NCBI GenBank assembly: GCA_038534195.1
Contig: JBCAXE010000009.1
Location: 28,887-92,886 of the forward strand
From: JAJFFW01 sp038534195
GTDB lineage: Bacteria; Pseudomonadota; Alphaproteobacteria; Caulobacterales; Parvularculaceae
Length of the DNA: 64,000 nucleotides
Direction: 5' to 3'
The first letter of the stretch is position 1; every line of letters starts with the position of its first letter. Below, piece by piece: positions 13,710-22,233 of this stretch. A program made the translations under genes and the position numbers. Below the pieces are notes generated by a model, which was given only the letters and a program-made list of their open reading frames with translations, was not told the DNA's origin and searched no databases.

Positions 13710-16592
13710 TTATTGGGGCTCTGCCGCCTCATTTTCACGTTTAGCGCGTTCGACCCGAATGTCGCGCGCCCTTCCGACCAGAAAATTCGGATCAGCCGAA
13801 GTGCGCGCATTATTGACCAGTGTGAGCAGCGGCGCCTCCAGGCTGATCCGGTAAATCACTGGCGATGTGACGGGTTCAGTTACCCGCGGATCATTCAGAT
13901 TCACTTCATTAGTTCCTTCAAACAAGAGTTTGAACTGGATATCGCCATCAAGGGGTCCATCAATCTCTGCACGAAGTTTGTTGAATCGAAGGTTTCTGAG
14001 AAGATCGAACGCAATGTTTGCCTCGTTGCTCGCGCTGCTCGCCGCTTGCGTTGCGGCCCCGGCGTAGCGAACGACACCGGGCCCGACGGCCGTCATAACG
14101 CCTCCCTCGATGCTGGCGAGCCCCTCTTCGACCACAAGCGGCAATACGCCCTCGACAATTCCTTCGCCGCTTAGGCCTTCAATATCGAGAAATTCGAGCA
14201 TCTCGGAAAGATTGACATTCGCGGCCTGCAGGCGCGTGACCGCGCGGTCGCCTGCAACGGACGCTACTGTTTCATAGGCGCCGATGGTCCCGCCAAACCA
14301 TGGGAATTCAGCTTTCAGAACGCGCAACGACTCGTCGCCTGGCAACTCAAACGTAACCTCGCCATTTTCGAGAACAAGCGCCGACAGATCGACGCCGTCT
14401 AACGTGATGGTTTGCGGCCCCGCCGTCGCCGGCGGCATCAGATTTGACAGCGCAATCTCGCCGGACATACCGCGGGTTTGAGAAACGGCGATTCCCGGCC
14501 CCTGAAAGGTTACGCCCTGTAGGCGCATAACGCCGGATGTCTTCAGCGGCGCACCGCCGCCGGACCATGACGCCAGCGCCTCCACATCCGCCGTCCCGAC
14601 AGTATCGGTCATAATCCCTTTCAACACAGGCGAGATTTCCGTGGGTTGCAGGCCGCCGGGCACGAACGCCAGCGACGGCGAGCGGAAAACGGCCTCGCCT
14701 TCGCCCGACAAAACCTCGTGACGGCCCTCGCCGCCGCCGATTTGCGCCCCCTTTTCGGTTTTCACCTCATAATCAAACCGAAAAACATCGTCGGCGAGAC
14801 GCCCGGCTCCCGTTCCGATCAGCGGCGCCAATTGCTTTGTTTCAGCCGCTTGCGTGATGGTCACCTCATCAACCGCAATATCAGCGGATAACGCATCATT
14901 CGCCAAAGACGCGGTAAATGCTCCCGACACGTCAGTTCCCAAAAGCTCGTCATTGATTGAAACCGCGCCATTGCCGAAACTTCCCTCCACGGTCGTTTGA
15001 TGGGCCGCCGGCTCGTAAAACGCCGAAAAATCGATCCACGGAGGCGCGCCTTTCATTGTGGTTTCCCCCAACCGATAGTCGCCGCGTCGCACCTTAAGCC
15101 GGCCATGCAACCGGGCCTGTGGATTGTCTCCCCACAAAAAACGCAGCAGAGGCGCGTCGCCTTCGCACAATGAAGCGCCGCGGATCGACGCGGCCATATC
15201 CTGACCGGCCAGACGGAACGCCCCGCGCTCGGCGACAACGCAGCGATCGTCAGTAATGGAAACTGTCAGCGTTTCATCGTCGAGGAGCGCGTCGACTTCC
15301 AGAGCCGCGCTGAAGGGCGCATCGCTGATTGAAAGACGGCCGACGTCGGCGCGCGTGACGGTGGTCGCCACATCGAGAATGCTGGTAAGGCGCCCGCGGC
15401 CAAGGACACCCGTCGCGTCCAAAGACGTCGCGCCCAGTCTGACGCCGTCCAGCGCCGGATCAACGACAGCGCTTTGAAACGAAAAACGCCAATCATCATT
15501 AGCTACGCGCGTCGCCCGCGCGCTCACCGATCCGTTCATCCCCGGACCGACTAAATTTACTGCGGCGCCAACCATGTCTACGCCGTCAGCCGCGCTGTAA
15601 AACGGCTGATTGTCCAGCGACGTAATCGAAAGCCGGTCGCCGCGATTTGACGATACAATCAATCCGGCGTCCTCAAGAGCCGTCACGGTCAGAGCGCCTT
15701 GATCGAGCGCGAGTCTCACCCCGCCTTGCACGGACAAAACACGCGCTTTTTCCGTGGACAGCCTTCTGGCTTCTTCATCGAGAAGAGCCGAAAGCGCCGG
15801 CGCCTGATCAACCGCAATTTCGCCGGAACGAACGTCGATATCCAATGCGCCGCTGATCGGCGCGTTATTTTCAAGCGCGGCGCGCCAGGAGCGGCCATTG
15901 CCCTCAATGGCGAGATCAAAGTCCTGGATTGCGCCTTGCGGTGTTTCGATGTCGGTGGACATCATTGACGTCAGAATAATGTCGCCGTCGTCCACAAGCC
16001 GTAACGCCCCCTCGCCGGTAAGATCCGTCAGTGTGACCTCACCGTAGGCGAACCGTTCAGCATTCACCGTCCCGTCAAAAGCCGCGCCCTTTGAAACATC
16101 AAAAGCGCCGTCAATCTCAGCGGTGGCGACCTCGCCGGCTTCATTCGTCAGGTTGAGCCGTAAGGCCTCAACAAAGATGAGGTCTGCGGGCGCTCGAATG
16201 GGGCCCGTACTCTCGCTTCCATCCCCGCCGAATGCGCGTCCAGCGACAGAAAAGCCGCCGCTATCGTTAATGTCTATACGGACGATCGAGGGTCCGATTT
16301 CGATTGCATTCACCTGACGGTCGCGAAGCAAGCGCCGCCAGTCGAATTTCACCGCCACCCTTTCCGATAGAACTCCCGGCGCGTCGTCGCGCCCGCCAAA
16401 GGCGATATCGCTCAAGACCAATTGATCAGCGGACACCTCGCGCACGGTCAGCGACGCGGCCTCAAACCCCGATCGCTTCAGCGCATAGCGGAGCCCCGCC
16501 CCCAGAACAGGTCCGCGCGCCACATAGAGCGCCGCCGCCAAAATGGCGATGAACGCAAAAGTGAACAGTATGAGCCGCCCGATAATGCGCAT
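13710..16592 (-). CDS. ydbH: YdbH domain protein, AsmA-like intermembrane lipid transport
   Basis: The 960-residue protein has one N-terminal membrane anchor (about residues 7-25) and a very long periplasmic part rich in short beta strands, as in the TamB/YhdP/YdbH AsmA-like group. These proteins form a hydrophobic groove that carries phospholipid from inner to outer membrane. The C-terminal third (about 700-930: SEMLEFLDIEGLSGEGIVEG, then FDLLRNLRFNKLRAEIDGPL) is the YdbH signature region. The protein is slightly longer than E. coli YdbH (about 880). It is the first gene of the operon with ynbE and ydbL. The 243-base gap in front of it holds direct repeats and a palindrome and is shared with the divergent M23 peptidase gene. 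Confidence 0.88.
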   Translation of the reverse strand: MRIIGRLILFTFAFIAILAAALYVARGPVLGAGLRYALKRSGFEAASLTVREVSADQLVLSDIAFGGRDDAPGVLSERVAVKFDWRRLLRDRQVNAIEIGPSIVRIDINDSGGFSVAGRAFGGDGSESTGPIRAPADLIFVEALRLNLTNEAGEVATAEIDGAFDVSKGAAFDGTVNAERFAYGEVTLTDLTGEGALRLVDDGDIILTSMMSTDIETPQGAIQDFDLAIEGNGRSWRAALENNAPISGALDIDVRSGEIAVDQAPALSALLDEEARRLSTEKARVLSVQGGVRLALDQGALTVTALEDAGLIVSSNRGDRLSITSLDNQPFYSAADGVDMVGAAVNLVGPGMNGSVSARATRVANDDWRFSFQSAVVDPALDGVRLGATSLDATGVLGRGRLTSILDVATTVTRADVGRLSISDAPFSAALEVDALLDDETLTVSITDDRCVVAERGAFRLAGQDMAASIRGASLCEGDAPLLRFLWGDNPQARLHGRLKVRRGDYRLGETTMKGAPPWIDFSAFYEPAAHQTTVEGSFGNGAVSINDELLGTDVSGAFTASLANDALSADIAVDEVTITQAAETKQLAPLIGTGAGRLADDVFRFDYEVKTEKGAQIGGGEGRHEVLSGEGEAVFRSPSLAFVPGGLQPTEISPVLKGIMTDTVGTADVEALASWSGGGAPLKTSGVMRLQGVTFQGPGIAVSQTRGMSGEIALSNLMPPATAGPQTITLDGVDLSALVLENGEVTFELPGDESLRVLKAEFPWFGGTIGAYETVASVAGDRAVTRLQAANVNLSEMLEFLDIEGLSGEGIVEGVLPLVVEEGLASIEGGVMTAVGPGVVRYAGAATQAASSASNEANIAFDLLRNLRFNKLRAEIDGPLDGDIQFKLLFEGTNEVNLNDPRVTEPVTSPVIYRISLEAPLLTLVNNARTSADPNFLVGRARDIRVERAKRENEAAEPQ

Positions 16593-16607
16593 ACCTTACC
16601 TGTTTAC

Positions 16608-16651
16608 CTTAAACTGCCCCCGAAGATTTGTTCATTGCTTAAACGCCCCCG
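16608..16651. repeat. Pair of direct repeats in the ydbH / M23 peptidase gap
   Basis: CTTAAACTGCCCCCG (16608-16622) recurs as CTTAAACGCCCCCG (16638-16651), 30 bases from start to start and differing by one base. Spacing close to three helical turns, in the gap between two divergent envelope genes, suggests a regulator that binds the same DNA face twice. It lies 16 bases upstream of the ydbH start. Confidence 0.45.
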
Positions 16652-16655
16652 CCTA

Positions 16656-16667
16656 TGATGATCATCA
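16656..16667. promoter_or_regulatory. 12-bp perfect palindrome in the same gap
   Basis: TGATGATCATCA is fully self-complementary. It lies five bases beyond the second direct repeat. It could be half of an operator for either divergent gene, but 12 bases is short and chance is possible. Confidence 0.3.
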
Positions 16668-16835
16668 AAGACGTCCCAGAAACCGTTACCATGGGGCTAA
16701 TTGCGCTGAAAAGCGAGCCATGCGAAGACAAGGCACGAGGCCTGCAACGTGTGGGGCGACGCGGCCAGGATACTATTGCTAAGTACCTGATTTTGAGGCG
16801 CTTTGTGCAAAACGATACAGTGAGTGCGTAGGTCT

Positions 16836-18680
16836 ATGGAACGCTTGCCCCTTTCGGAACAGGAAGCCCAAAGTTGGGACGCCGCCTTCGAGCGCCCCAC
16901 GTCGCGCGCGCCGGCGGCGATCGCCGTGGCGACGCTTGTGATGGGCGCCGGCGCTCTTTTCCTGGCCAGCTTCCACGATGACGAGCAAGCGCAATCCTTA
17001 ACAACCGCCTCTTCCACAGTAGCGGAAACGCCGATCATGGTCGCCGAGGCGGCCGAAGCAGACACCGAAAAAGCGGCGCCACAGATCGCACGCGACGCCG
17101 CTGAAACGCCTTATGACGCTGTTGTGGAAACAAAGGCGCCGGAGGCGCAGACATTAGCGTCCTTAACAGAAGCGCCGACAACACCGGCTTCCAAATTCGC
17201 GCCCAGCCTGAAGCCCAAACGGCCGAAAGACGTTGTTACAATCGCAGCGAAGAAGGCCCCAACGCCGCGCGGTTTTTGGCCTGTTCTGAAACCGACGCTT
17301 ACCGCATCCGTGAAAGCGGTCGCGGCAAAAAGCGTCGCTGCACCGGCGCAACGCCCAATGTCGTTTGGCGGCTTTGCGATCGCAGACAATAATGACAATC
17401 CGCCGGCGGTCTTCTTCCAAAGCGATGTCACGCCGAACCGCACGCCGCCGCCGCCGCTCGCTGTGGCGCTCAGCACGGATGTCGAAACACGGCCGTCGCA
17501 AACCTCAATCAAGCTGGCGCGCGGCGAGACGTTCGTCGACGCCTTAAAGCGCGCGGGCGTCGGCGCGGTGGATCGCAACCGGGCCGCCGCCGCGTTCGGC
17601 AAAGTGCAGAACTTGCGAAAACTCCGTCCGGGTCAGGAATTTGTTCTTGTTACGGCTCCTGCGAACCAAACGGTTTTTCAGCTCGCCTATGCAGACGCCG
17701 AACCGGCGCTGCATTTACTTGATCTCGATTTTCGCATCGACGCCCAAAACAAAATAAATCTCGCGCGAAACCCAAGCGGTGAGTTTAAAGCCGTGAAATC
17801 AAGCGTACCGCTGACGACACGCCTCGCCTCGATTGAAGGCCGGATCGAGGGCAGTCTATTTTTATCGGCGAAGAAAGCAGGCGCGCCGAGCCAGGTGATC
17901 GGTAACTTCGCGAACATGTTCGCCTATGACGTGGATTTTCAACGAGACATCTTCGGCGGTGATGAGTTCGAAGCGATTTTCGAAGTTCATTATGATGATG
18001 AAGGCCGGATCGTCGGCGCCGGCGATATCCTTTACGGCCGGCTTAAATGGCGCGGACGCTCAAAGGAAAAAGGTTATTATCGTTTCGCTTCAGCAAATGG
18101 CGGTTCGAAGGCGGACTTTTTCGATCGCGCAGGCCAAAGCGCAAAACGCCTCCTCATGAAAACACCCATTGACGGCGCGCGCCTCTCTTCAGGCTTCGGC
18201 ACCCGCAAACACCCAATCCTTGGTTATCGCAAAGCACACAAGGGCGTTGATTTCGCCGCGCGCAGAGGCACGCCCATTTACGCAGCGGGAGACGGCGTCG
18301 TTGAACGCGCCAACCGTTTCGGCAGCTTTGGAAACTACGTCCGCATTCGCCACGCCAATGGATATAAAACCGCCTACGCGCACTTAAAAGGTTTTCGCCG
18401 GGGCATCCGCGCCGGAAAGCGCGTGGAACAGGGCGACATCATCGGCTATGTGGGCACCACCGGCCGCTCGACCGGCCCCCACTTGCATTATGAAGTTCAC
18501 TACAAAGGCAAGGCGGTCAATCCCCAGCGCTTGAAGATCGCGACCGGCGTTCAATTGAAAGGCGCGGAGATCGAGAGATTCAAGGCTGTGCGCGATGAGA
18601 TCGATTTTATGCGCGCCCCGCCGCCAGCGCCGGATGCGCTCTATGCGGAAGAAGAAGCCGCTAACCGCAAATCGCTTTAA
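16836..18680 (+). CDS. M23 family metallopeptidase (murein endopeptidase) with membrane anchor
   Basis: The 614-residue protein has one N-terminal membrane segment (about residues 27-45), a long Ala/Pro/Lys-rich linker to about 210, then an OapA/LysM-like domain (SIKLARGETFVDALKRAG near 220). The C-terminal LytM domain has the zinc ligands in HKGVDF near 469 and the HLHYEV motif near 550, with SGFGTRKHPILGYR in front. Such enzymes cut peptidoglycan cross-links, as MepM does, or act as regulators when degenerate; here the metal residues are intact. ATG 16836 is chosen; a GTG 12 bases earlier is possible. It is divergent from the ydbH operon and converges with the glycosyltransferase at 18697. 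Confidence 0.9.
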   Translation: MERLPLSEQEAQSWDAAFERPTSRAPAAIAVATLVMGAGALFLASFHDDEQAQSLTTASSTVAETPIMVAEAAEADTEKAAPQIARDAAETPYDAVVETKAPEAQTLASLTEAPTTPASKFAPSLKPKRPKDVVTIAAKKAPTPRGFWPVLKPTLTASVKAVAAKSVAAPAQRPMSFGGFAIADNNDNPPAVFFQSDVTPNRTPPPPLAVALSTDVETRPSQTSIKLARGETFVDALKRAGVGAVDRNRAAAAFGKVQNLRKLRPGQEFVLVTAPANQTVFQLAYADAEPALHLLDLDFRIDAQNKINLARNPSGEFKAVKSSVPLTTRLASIEGRIEGSLFLSAKKAGAPSQVIGNFANMFAYDVDFQRDIFGGDEFEAIFEVHYDDEGRIVGAGDILYGRLKWRGRSKEKGYYRFASANGGSKADFFDRAGQSAKRLLMKTPIDGARLSSGFGTRKHPILGYRKAHKGVDFAARRGTPIYAAGDGVVERANRFGSFGNYVRIRHANGYKTAYAHLKGFRRGIRAGKRVEQGDIIGYVGTTGRSTGPHLHYEVHYKGKAVNPQRLKIATGVQLKGAEIERFKAVRDEIDFMRAPPPAPDALYAEEEAANRKSL

Positions 18681-18696
18681 CGACTTGCGCTGCGCC

Positions 18697-19458
18697 TTAC
18701 GCTTTCACGCCGGATTTTCTGAACTCATTTCGATAAGCGTGCGCGGTTTTCGGTTCCACGCGCGGCTGGTGGAGCGCTTCCCGCGCAATCACGCCTAGAA
18801 TAATACCGCCCGCGAAAATGACGCCTTTGACGGTGCCCGAAATTTTTGAAACGCCAATCCTTCGACGATAGCGAACGGGCGTTTCCACACAGCGCAGCCC
18901 TTTTTTCAATGCCCGCACCTGCATCTCGACGGTCCAACCGTACGTCAATGAAGCCATATCCAGCTCTTGCAAACTCTGACGCCTTATAGCGCGGAACGGG
19001 CCCAGGTCCGTGAAGGCGCCGTTCCAAATGAGCCGCATCAGGAAACAGGCCAACATGTTGCCAAAGCGTTGCGGCGGCGTGAGCGCGCCCTTTTCAACAG
19101 CGCCATTGAGCCTTGACCCGATCACAATATCGGCGCGCCCGGCGTGTACCGGCGCAACAATGCTTTCAAAATCCGCCGGGTCATCCGCGGCGTCGCCATC
19201 CATGAACACGATAATGTCCGGCTTCGCAGCGCTAGCGACCCCCGCCTGACAAGACCGTCCGTATCCGGGTTCTTGGACGCAAATGACGCGAGCGCCCGCT
19301 TTTTCGGCGATCGCGCCTGTCCCGTCGGTCGATCCATTATCAACGACAATGACTTCCGTGGCTTTATCTAGAACAGACCCAACCACAGGCCCGATAGAAC
19401 CGGCTTCATTCAGCGCCGGGATAATTACGCTAATGCGCGGCGTTTGATTTCCGTCCAT
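18697..19458 (-). CDS. Family 2 glycosyltransferase (DPM1/DPG synthase-like)
   Basis: The 253-residue protein has the GT2 fold: SVIIPALNEAGSIG near residue 10, VVDNGSTDGT near 36 and the metal-binding acidic motif FMDGDAADDP near 86. The RYRRRIGVSKISGT segment near 200 and a C-terminal hydrophobic stretch near 215-232 fit polyprenyl-phosphate sugar transferases, which charge a lipid carrier with mannose or glucose. Its start overlaps the end of the upstream GT87-like membrane gene by 29 bases, so they are translated together. It probably makes the lipid-linked sugar donor used by that partner. Confidence 0.88.
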   Translation of the reverse strand: MDGNQTPRISVIIPALNEAGSIGPVVGSVLDKATEVIVVDNGSTDGTGAIAEKAGARVICVQEPGYGRSCQAGVASAAKPDIIVFMDGDAADDPADFESIVAPVHAGRADIVIGSRLNGAVEKGALTPPQRFGNMLACFLMRLIWNGAFTDLGPFRAIRRQSLQELDMASLTYGWTVEMQVRALKKGLRCVETPVRYRRRIGVSKISGTVKGVIFAGGIILGVIAREALHQPRVEPKTAHAYRNEFRKSGVKA

Positions 19459-20941
19459 AATGACGGCCTCCTTCTAGAATGAGCAACACTAGCGGCGGCA
19501 AGAATTCTATCGGCACAAGGATGGTCTCAAAAACCCACCCATATCCGTTGTTCGCAAGAGCGTAACGCGCATAGTAAAGCGGCAAGGTCACTGAGAACAG
19601 CGCGACGCCGAGACTTGGCGACAGTGGCGCAAACCATAAAAGCCACACATAATACCACGGATATCCGGTGGGCGACAAAACAAACAAAACGCTCGTTAGC
19701 GCCAACAAATACATGGGCGTTTTCGATTGCTCGACCGGCGACCGCAATCCGATCAAGGCGCTCGCGCCGATAACAAGAGCGGCGACAAAAATGCGTGCCC
19801 ACATTTCGCCGTCGACTGACACGAGACTCGTAAGTTGGGCCAGAAGCGGGAACAAGAACGCGTTTGTGAGCCAGGATTGAGCGTACGCAGTCAGGCCGCT
19901 GTGCTCGGGGTCCAAACTGACCAACATCGGCGAGAGAAACAGCGCGACGGCCGCGCAAAAAACCGTCGCCGTCACGAGAAGCGACAAGGGGCGCCGTCGC
20001 TGCGCTCGAAAGAGAACCGGCGCAAGTATCATCGGCCACAACTTCACGCTCGCCGCCGCGGCGAGCGAAACCGCCGCCAATTTGGGTCTGTTGCGGCGTA
20101 GGAGTAACAGTGCGCCCAAAAGAAATGGTCCGATCAGAATATCCATATGACCGGCATTAAAGGTCGTCAGAATGAGAACTGGGTTGAGCCAATAGAGCGC
20201 CGCCCACAATTCAGATCGACCGTACGATTTCAATAAGACAAGAAGAAGTCCCAACGATAGGCCGTCCACCAGCAACAGAACGCCGCGCCATGCGTTAAGG
20301 CTCATTGGCTTAATAGCGTGCGCCAAAGCGAAGCTCGCCTGCGTCAGCGGCGGATAGATGGTGGAGACGTAGGGATAATTAATCCGGTAATGCAAGTCAG
20401 GGTGAGCACGCGCGAGCGTTTGCAGCTGACGCAAATCTGGATCGTCCGATAACGGAATTGGCGCACCGAACGCATCGACGGCTCTCGCCGCCGCCGGCGG
20501 ATGCGCATAGGGGTTGATCCCGGCGCTGACAGTCGCACCGTCCCATAAGTAACGATGCCAGTCATCTTCATAGACCGGCGTTGACCAGAAAAACAGCAGT
20601 CGAAGCGCAAGCCCTGCAATAATCATCGGCCCAATGAGCGCGCGCTTGCTTTCGAGTTTAGGTACCAGAAGAAAAATAACACAATATGCGACGCCGGCGG
20701 CCGCCATCAAGCCAATGGTCGTAACGATCGTCGCCGCCGAAGGTTCAACGCCGTACGTAAAACACGCTGATAAAATTCGGACGGCGAGGAGTGATAAGCA
20801 GAGACCGCCCATAACCGCGGCGCCCGCCCACAATTTGCGATCATCAACGCCCTCGTTCTTGCGCTCACCTTGCCGCAAAGGCATCCCCGCCACGCTCATG
20901 AGCCCGGCGGGAAGCAGTGATTGCGTTGTGATGTTTTTCAC
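19430..20941 (-). CDS. Multi-spanning GT87/GT-C-like glycosyltransferase
   Basis: The protein of up to 503 residues has about 11-12 hydrophobic segments. After the second or third segment a loop carries VYEDDWHRYLWDG near 118, an acidic pair of the type used by GT-C enzymes that take sugar from a polyprenyl phosphate, followed by GINPYAHPP. This is the usual mark of DUF2029/GT87 mannosyltransferase-like proteins. The frame opens with GTG 20941; ATGs at 20899 and 20884 would also keep every membrane segment, so the start is uncertain. It overlaps the GT2 gene, which may supply its donor. The acceptor (glycolipid, polysaccharide or protein) is unknown. Confidence 0.8.
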   Translation of the reverse strand: MKNITTQSLLPAGLMSVAGMPLRQGERKNEGVDDRKLWAGAAVMGGLCLSLLAVRILSACFTYGVEPSAATIVTTIGLMAAAGVAYCVIFLLVPKLESKRALIGPMIIAGLALRLLFFWSTPVYEDDWHRYLWDGATVSAGINPYAHPPAAARAVDAFGAPIPLSDDPDLRQLQTLARAHPDLHYRINYPYVSTIYPPLTQASFALAHAIKPMSLNAWRGVLLLVDGLSLGLLLVLLKSYGRSELWAALYWLNPVLILTTFNAGHMDILIGPFLLGALLLLRRNRPKLAAVSLAAAASVKLWPMILAPVLFRAQRRRPLSLLVTATVFCAAVALFLSPMLVSLDPEHSGLTAYAQSWLTNAFLFPLLAQLTSLVSVDGEMWARIFVAALVIGASALIGLRSPVEQSKTPMYLLALTSVLFVLSPTGYPWYYVWLLWFAPLSPSLGVALFSVTLPLYYARYALANNGYGWVFETILVPIEFLPPLVLLILEGGRHYGRKSNAAH

Positions 20942-20973
20942 GCCGCCCGCACAGCGCTAGTGGCCGCTGCGTC

Positions 20974-21864
20974 TCATGACCCGCTGCCGAGGCCGCTCGT
21001 AGAACTGCCGCGCAGATCGACTTGCGGCGACTGACGCACCTCAAAAACATCAATTGAATAGGAGAATTTCTTCGGCGCCAGTTTCGTGGCGGAAGCGAGC
21101 TTCTCGTGTAGTTTCGGTTCAGCCAGACCGCGTAGATGGTCAATGACGGCCGCGTCACTGCCGTCGAAGAGCGCTTCCTTGTACCAGGAATAGATCGCCG
21201 GCGCCTTGACCGTATCGGATTTCACTGAAACAGAGCGGCGTGCATTCACGAAATCAGCGCCCAGCGACTGCAGCGCATCGTTTACGCTTAGTCCGGTAAA
21301 AGTCTTCATGCTCAAGACCGGTCCGCCTTTTGTCCCCTGATAGAGACCATAGACCAAATTGGGATTATCGAAATTCCGCAGGATGATTTTCTGTTCAATA
21401 TCGTCGATCGACATTGCGACACCTTCAACAGAAAGTCTCTTGCGCGTCCACATTTCGCCAGGATTGCTCGGGTCGCCGCGTTCTTCCTTAAGCGAACGGC
21501 CCGGAGAACCAGCGCCGATGGCGCGCACGATCAAAATGTTACGGAGATTGAGCCAATAGGCGAGCTGTTCGTCTTTTGAAAAGTTACTCGGCGTCAGTTT
21601 GGCGAGCGCGTCAGTATATGAGTCGAGATACGCGACGCCCCGTGGCTTCATCGCCCGATAATAAATGACGAGGCGATCTTTCTCCTCACGGCCGAAAGTC
21701 TTCAGGAATTCGTCGAATTCGCTGTAACTGATCCGCTGTGTATTTTCGGCGTTCGCGCTAGCAAAAACGTCAAACTCATCTTGCGCAGATGATGGTGCGG
21801 CGAAGACCGCCGTTATAACCAATGCTATCGTCGAGAAAATACCTGCCCTTTTGTTCACACTCAT
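20974..21864 (-). CDS. DUF547 domain protein, exported
   Basis: The 296-residue protein has a signal peptide (residues 1-27, cleavage near PSSAQ). It carries the DUF547 core LAYWLNLRNILIVRAIG near 95, then RKRLSVEGVAMSIDDIE near 140 and FDNPNLVYGLYQGTKGGP near 165. The family is widespread in bacteria and has no settled function; a papain-like fold has been suggested. ATG 21864 has a very strong ribosome site (AAAGGAGGG) and fits the signal peptide, so the upstream extension to 22005 is rejected. It lies 32 bases upstream of the GT87-like gene, so co-transcription is likely. The Gly/Ser-rich C-terminus is probably unstructured. Confidence 0.85.
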   Translation of the reverse strand: MSVNKRAGIFSTIALVITAVFAAPSSAQDEFDVFASANAENTQRISYSEFDEFLKTFGREEKDRLVIYYRAMKPRGVAYLDSYTDALAKLTPSNFSKDEQLAYWLNLRNILIVRAIGAGSPGRSLKEERGDPSNPGEMWTRKRLSVEGVAMSIDDIEQKIILRNFDNPNLVYGLYQGTKGGPVLSMKTFTGLSVNDALQSLGADFVNARRSVSVKSDTVKAPAIYSWYKEALFDGSDAAVIDHLRGLAEPKLHEKLASATKLAPKKFSYSIDVFEVRQSPQVDLRGSSTSGLGSGS

Positions 21865-22020
21865 TGACCGCCCTCCTTTGTGGGGTTTTATGTCTATCGC
21901 GCCATAGCGTGAAACGTAAGCCTTGCAAGGGCCAAAATTGCAAAACACTTTCTGTAACGAACATGTGAAGCGGTCGCATTTCCGATAAGAAACGCGAAAT
22001 CTCAATGGCTACGTCAGCGG

Positions 22021-22221
22021 TTATCGGTCGCGCAATTCCACCAGGACCTGCTCAATCAGGCGATCAAGATCGGCCGCGCCGGACGCCTGATCCTTCAACG
22101 CCGCCTTCACTTTGTGCGGCAATTGCTCGGGAGGGATCGGTCCGGCGCTTTCAATTGTCGCGCGGATCAGCGCTTTCAGAGCGGCTTCTTTGTCTGGCGT
22201 CCATTCATTTTCTTCCGCCAT
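22021..22221 (-). CDS. Small protein of unknown function downstream of clpB
   Basis: The 66-residue soluble protein is mostly helical and acidic, with no Cys. It starts at ATG 22221 with a strong ribosome site (TTAAGGAG), 12 bases after the clpB stop. The coupling to clpB and the good ribosome site support a real gene. I do not recognise a domain. A helper role in the heat-shock response is inferred from position only. Confidence 0.7.
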   Translation of the reverse strand: MAEENEWTPDKEAALKALIRATIESAGPIPPEQLPHKVKAALKDQASGAADLDRLIEQVLVELRDR

Positions 22222-22233
22222 CGGCGCATCTCC

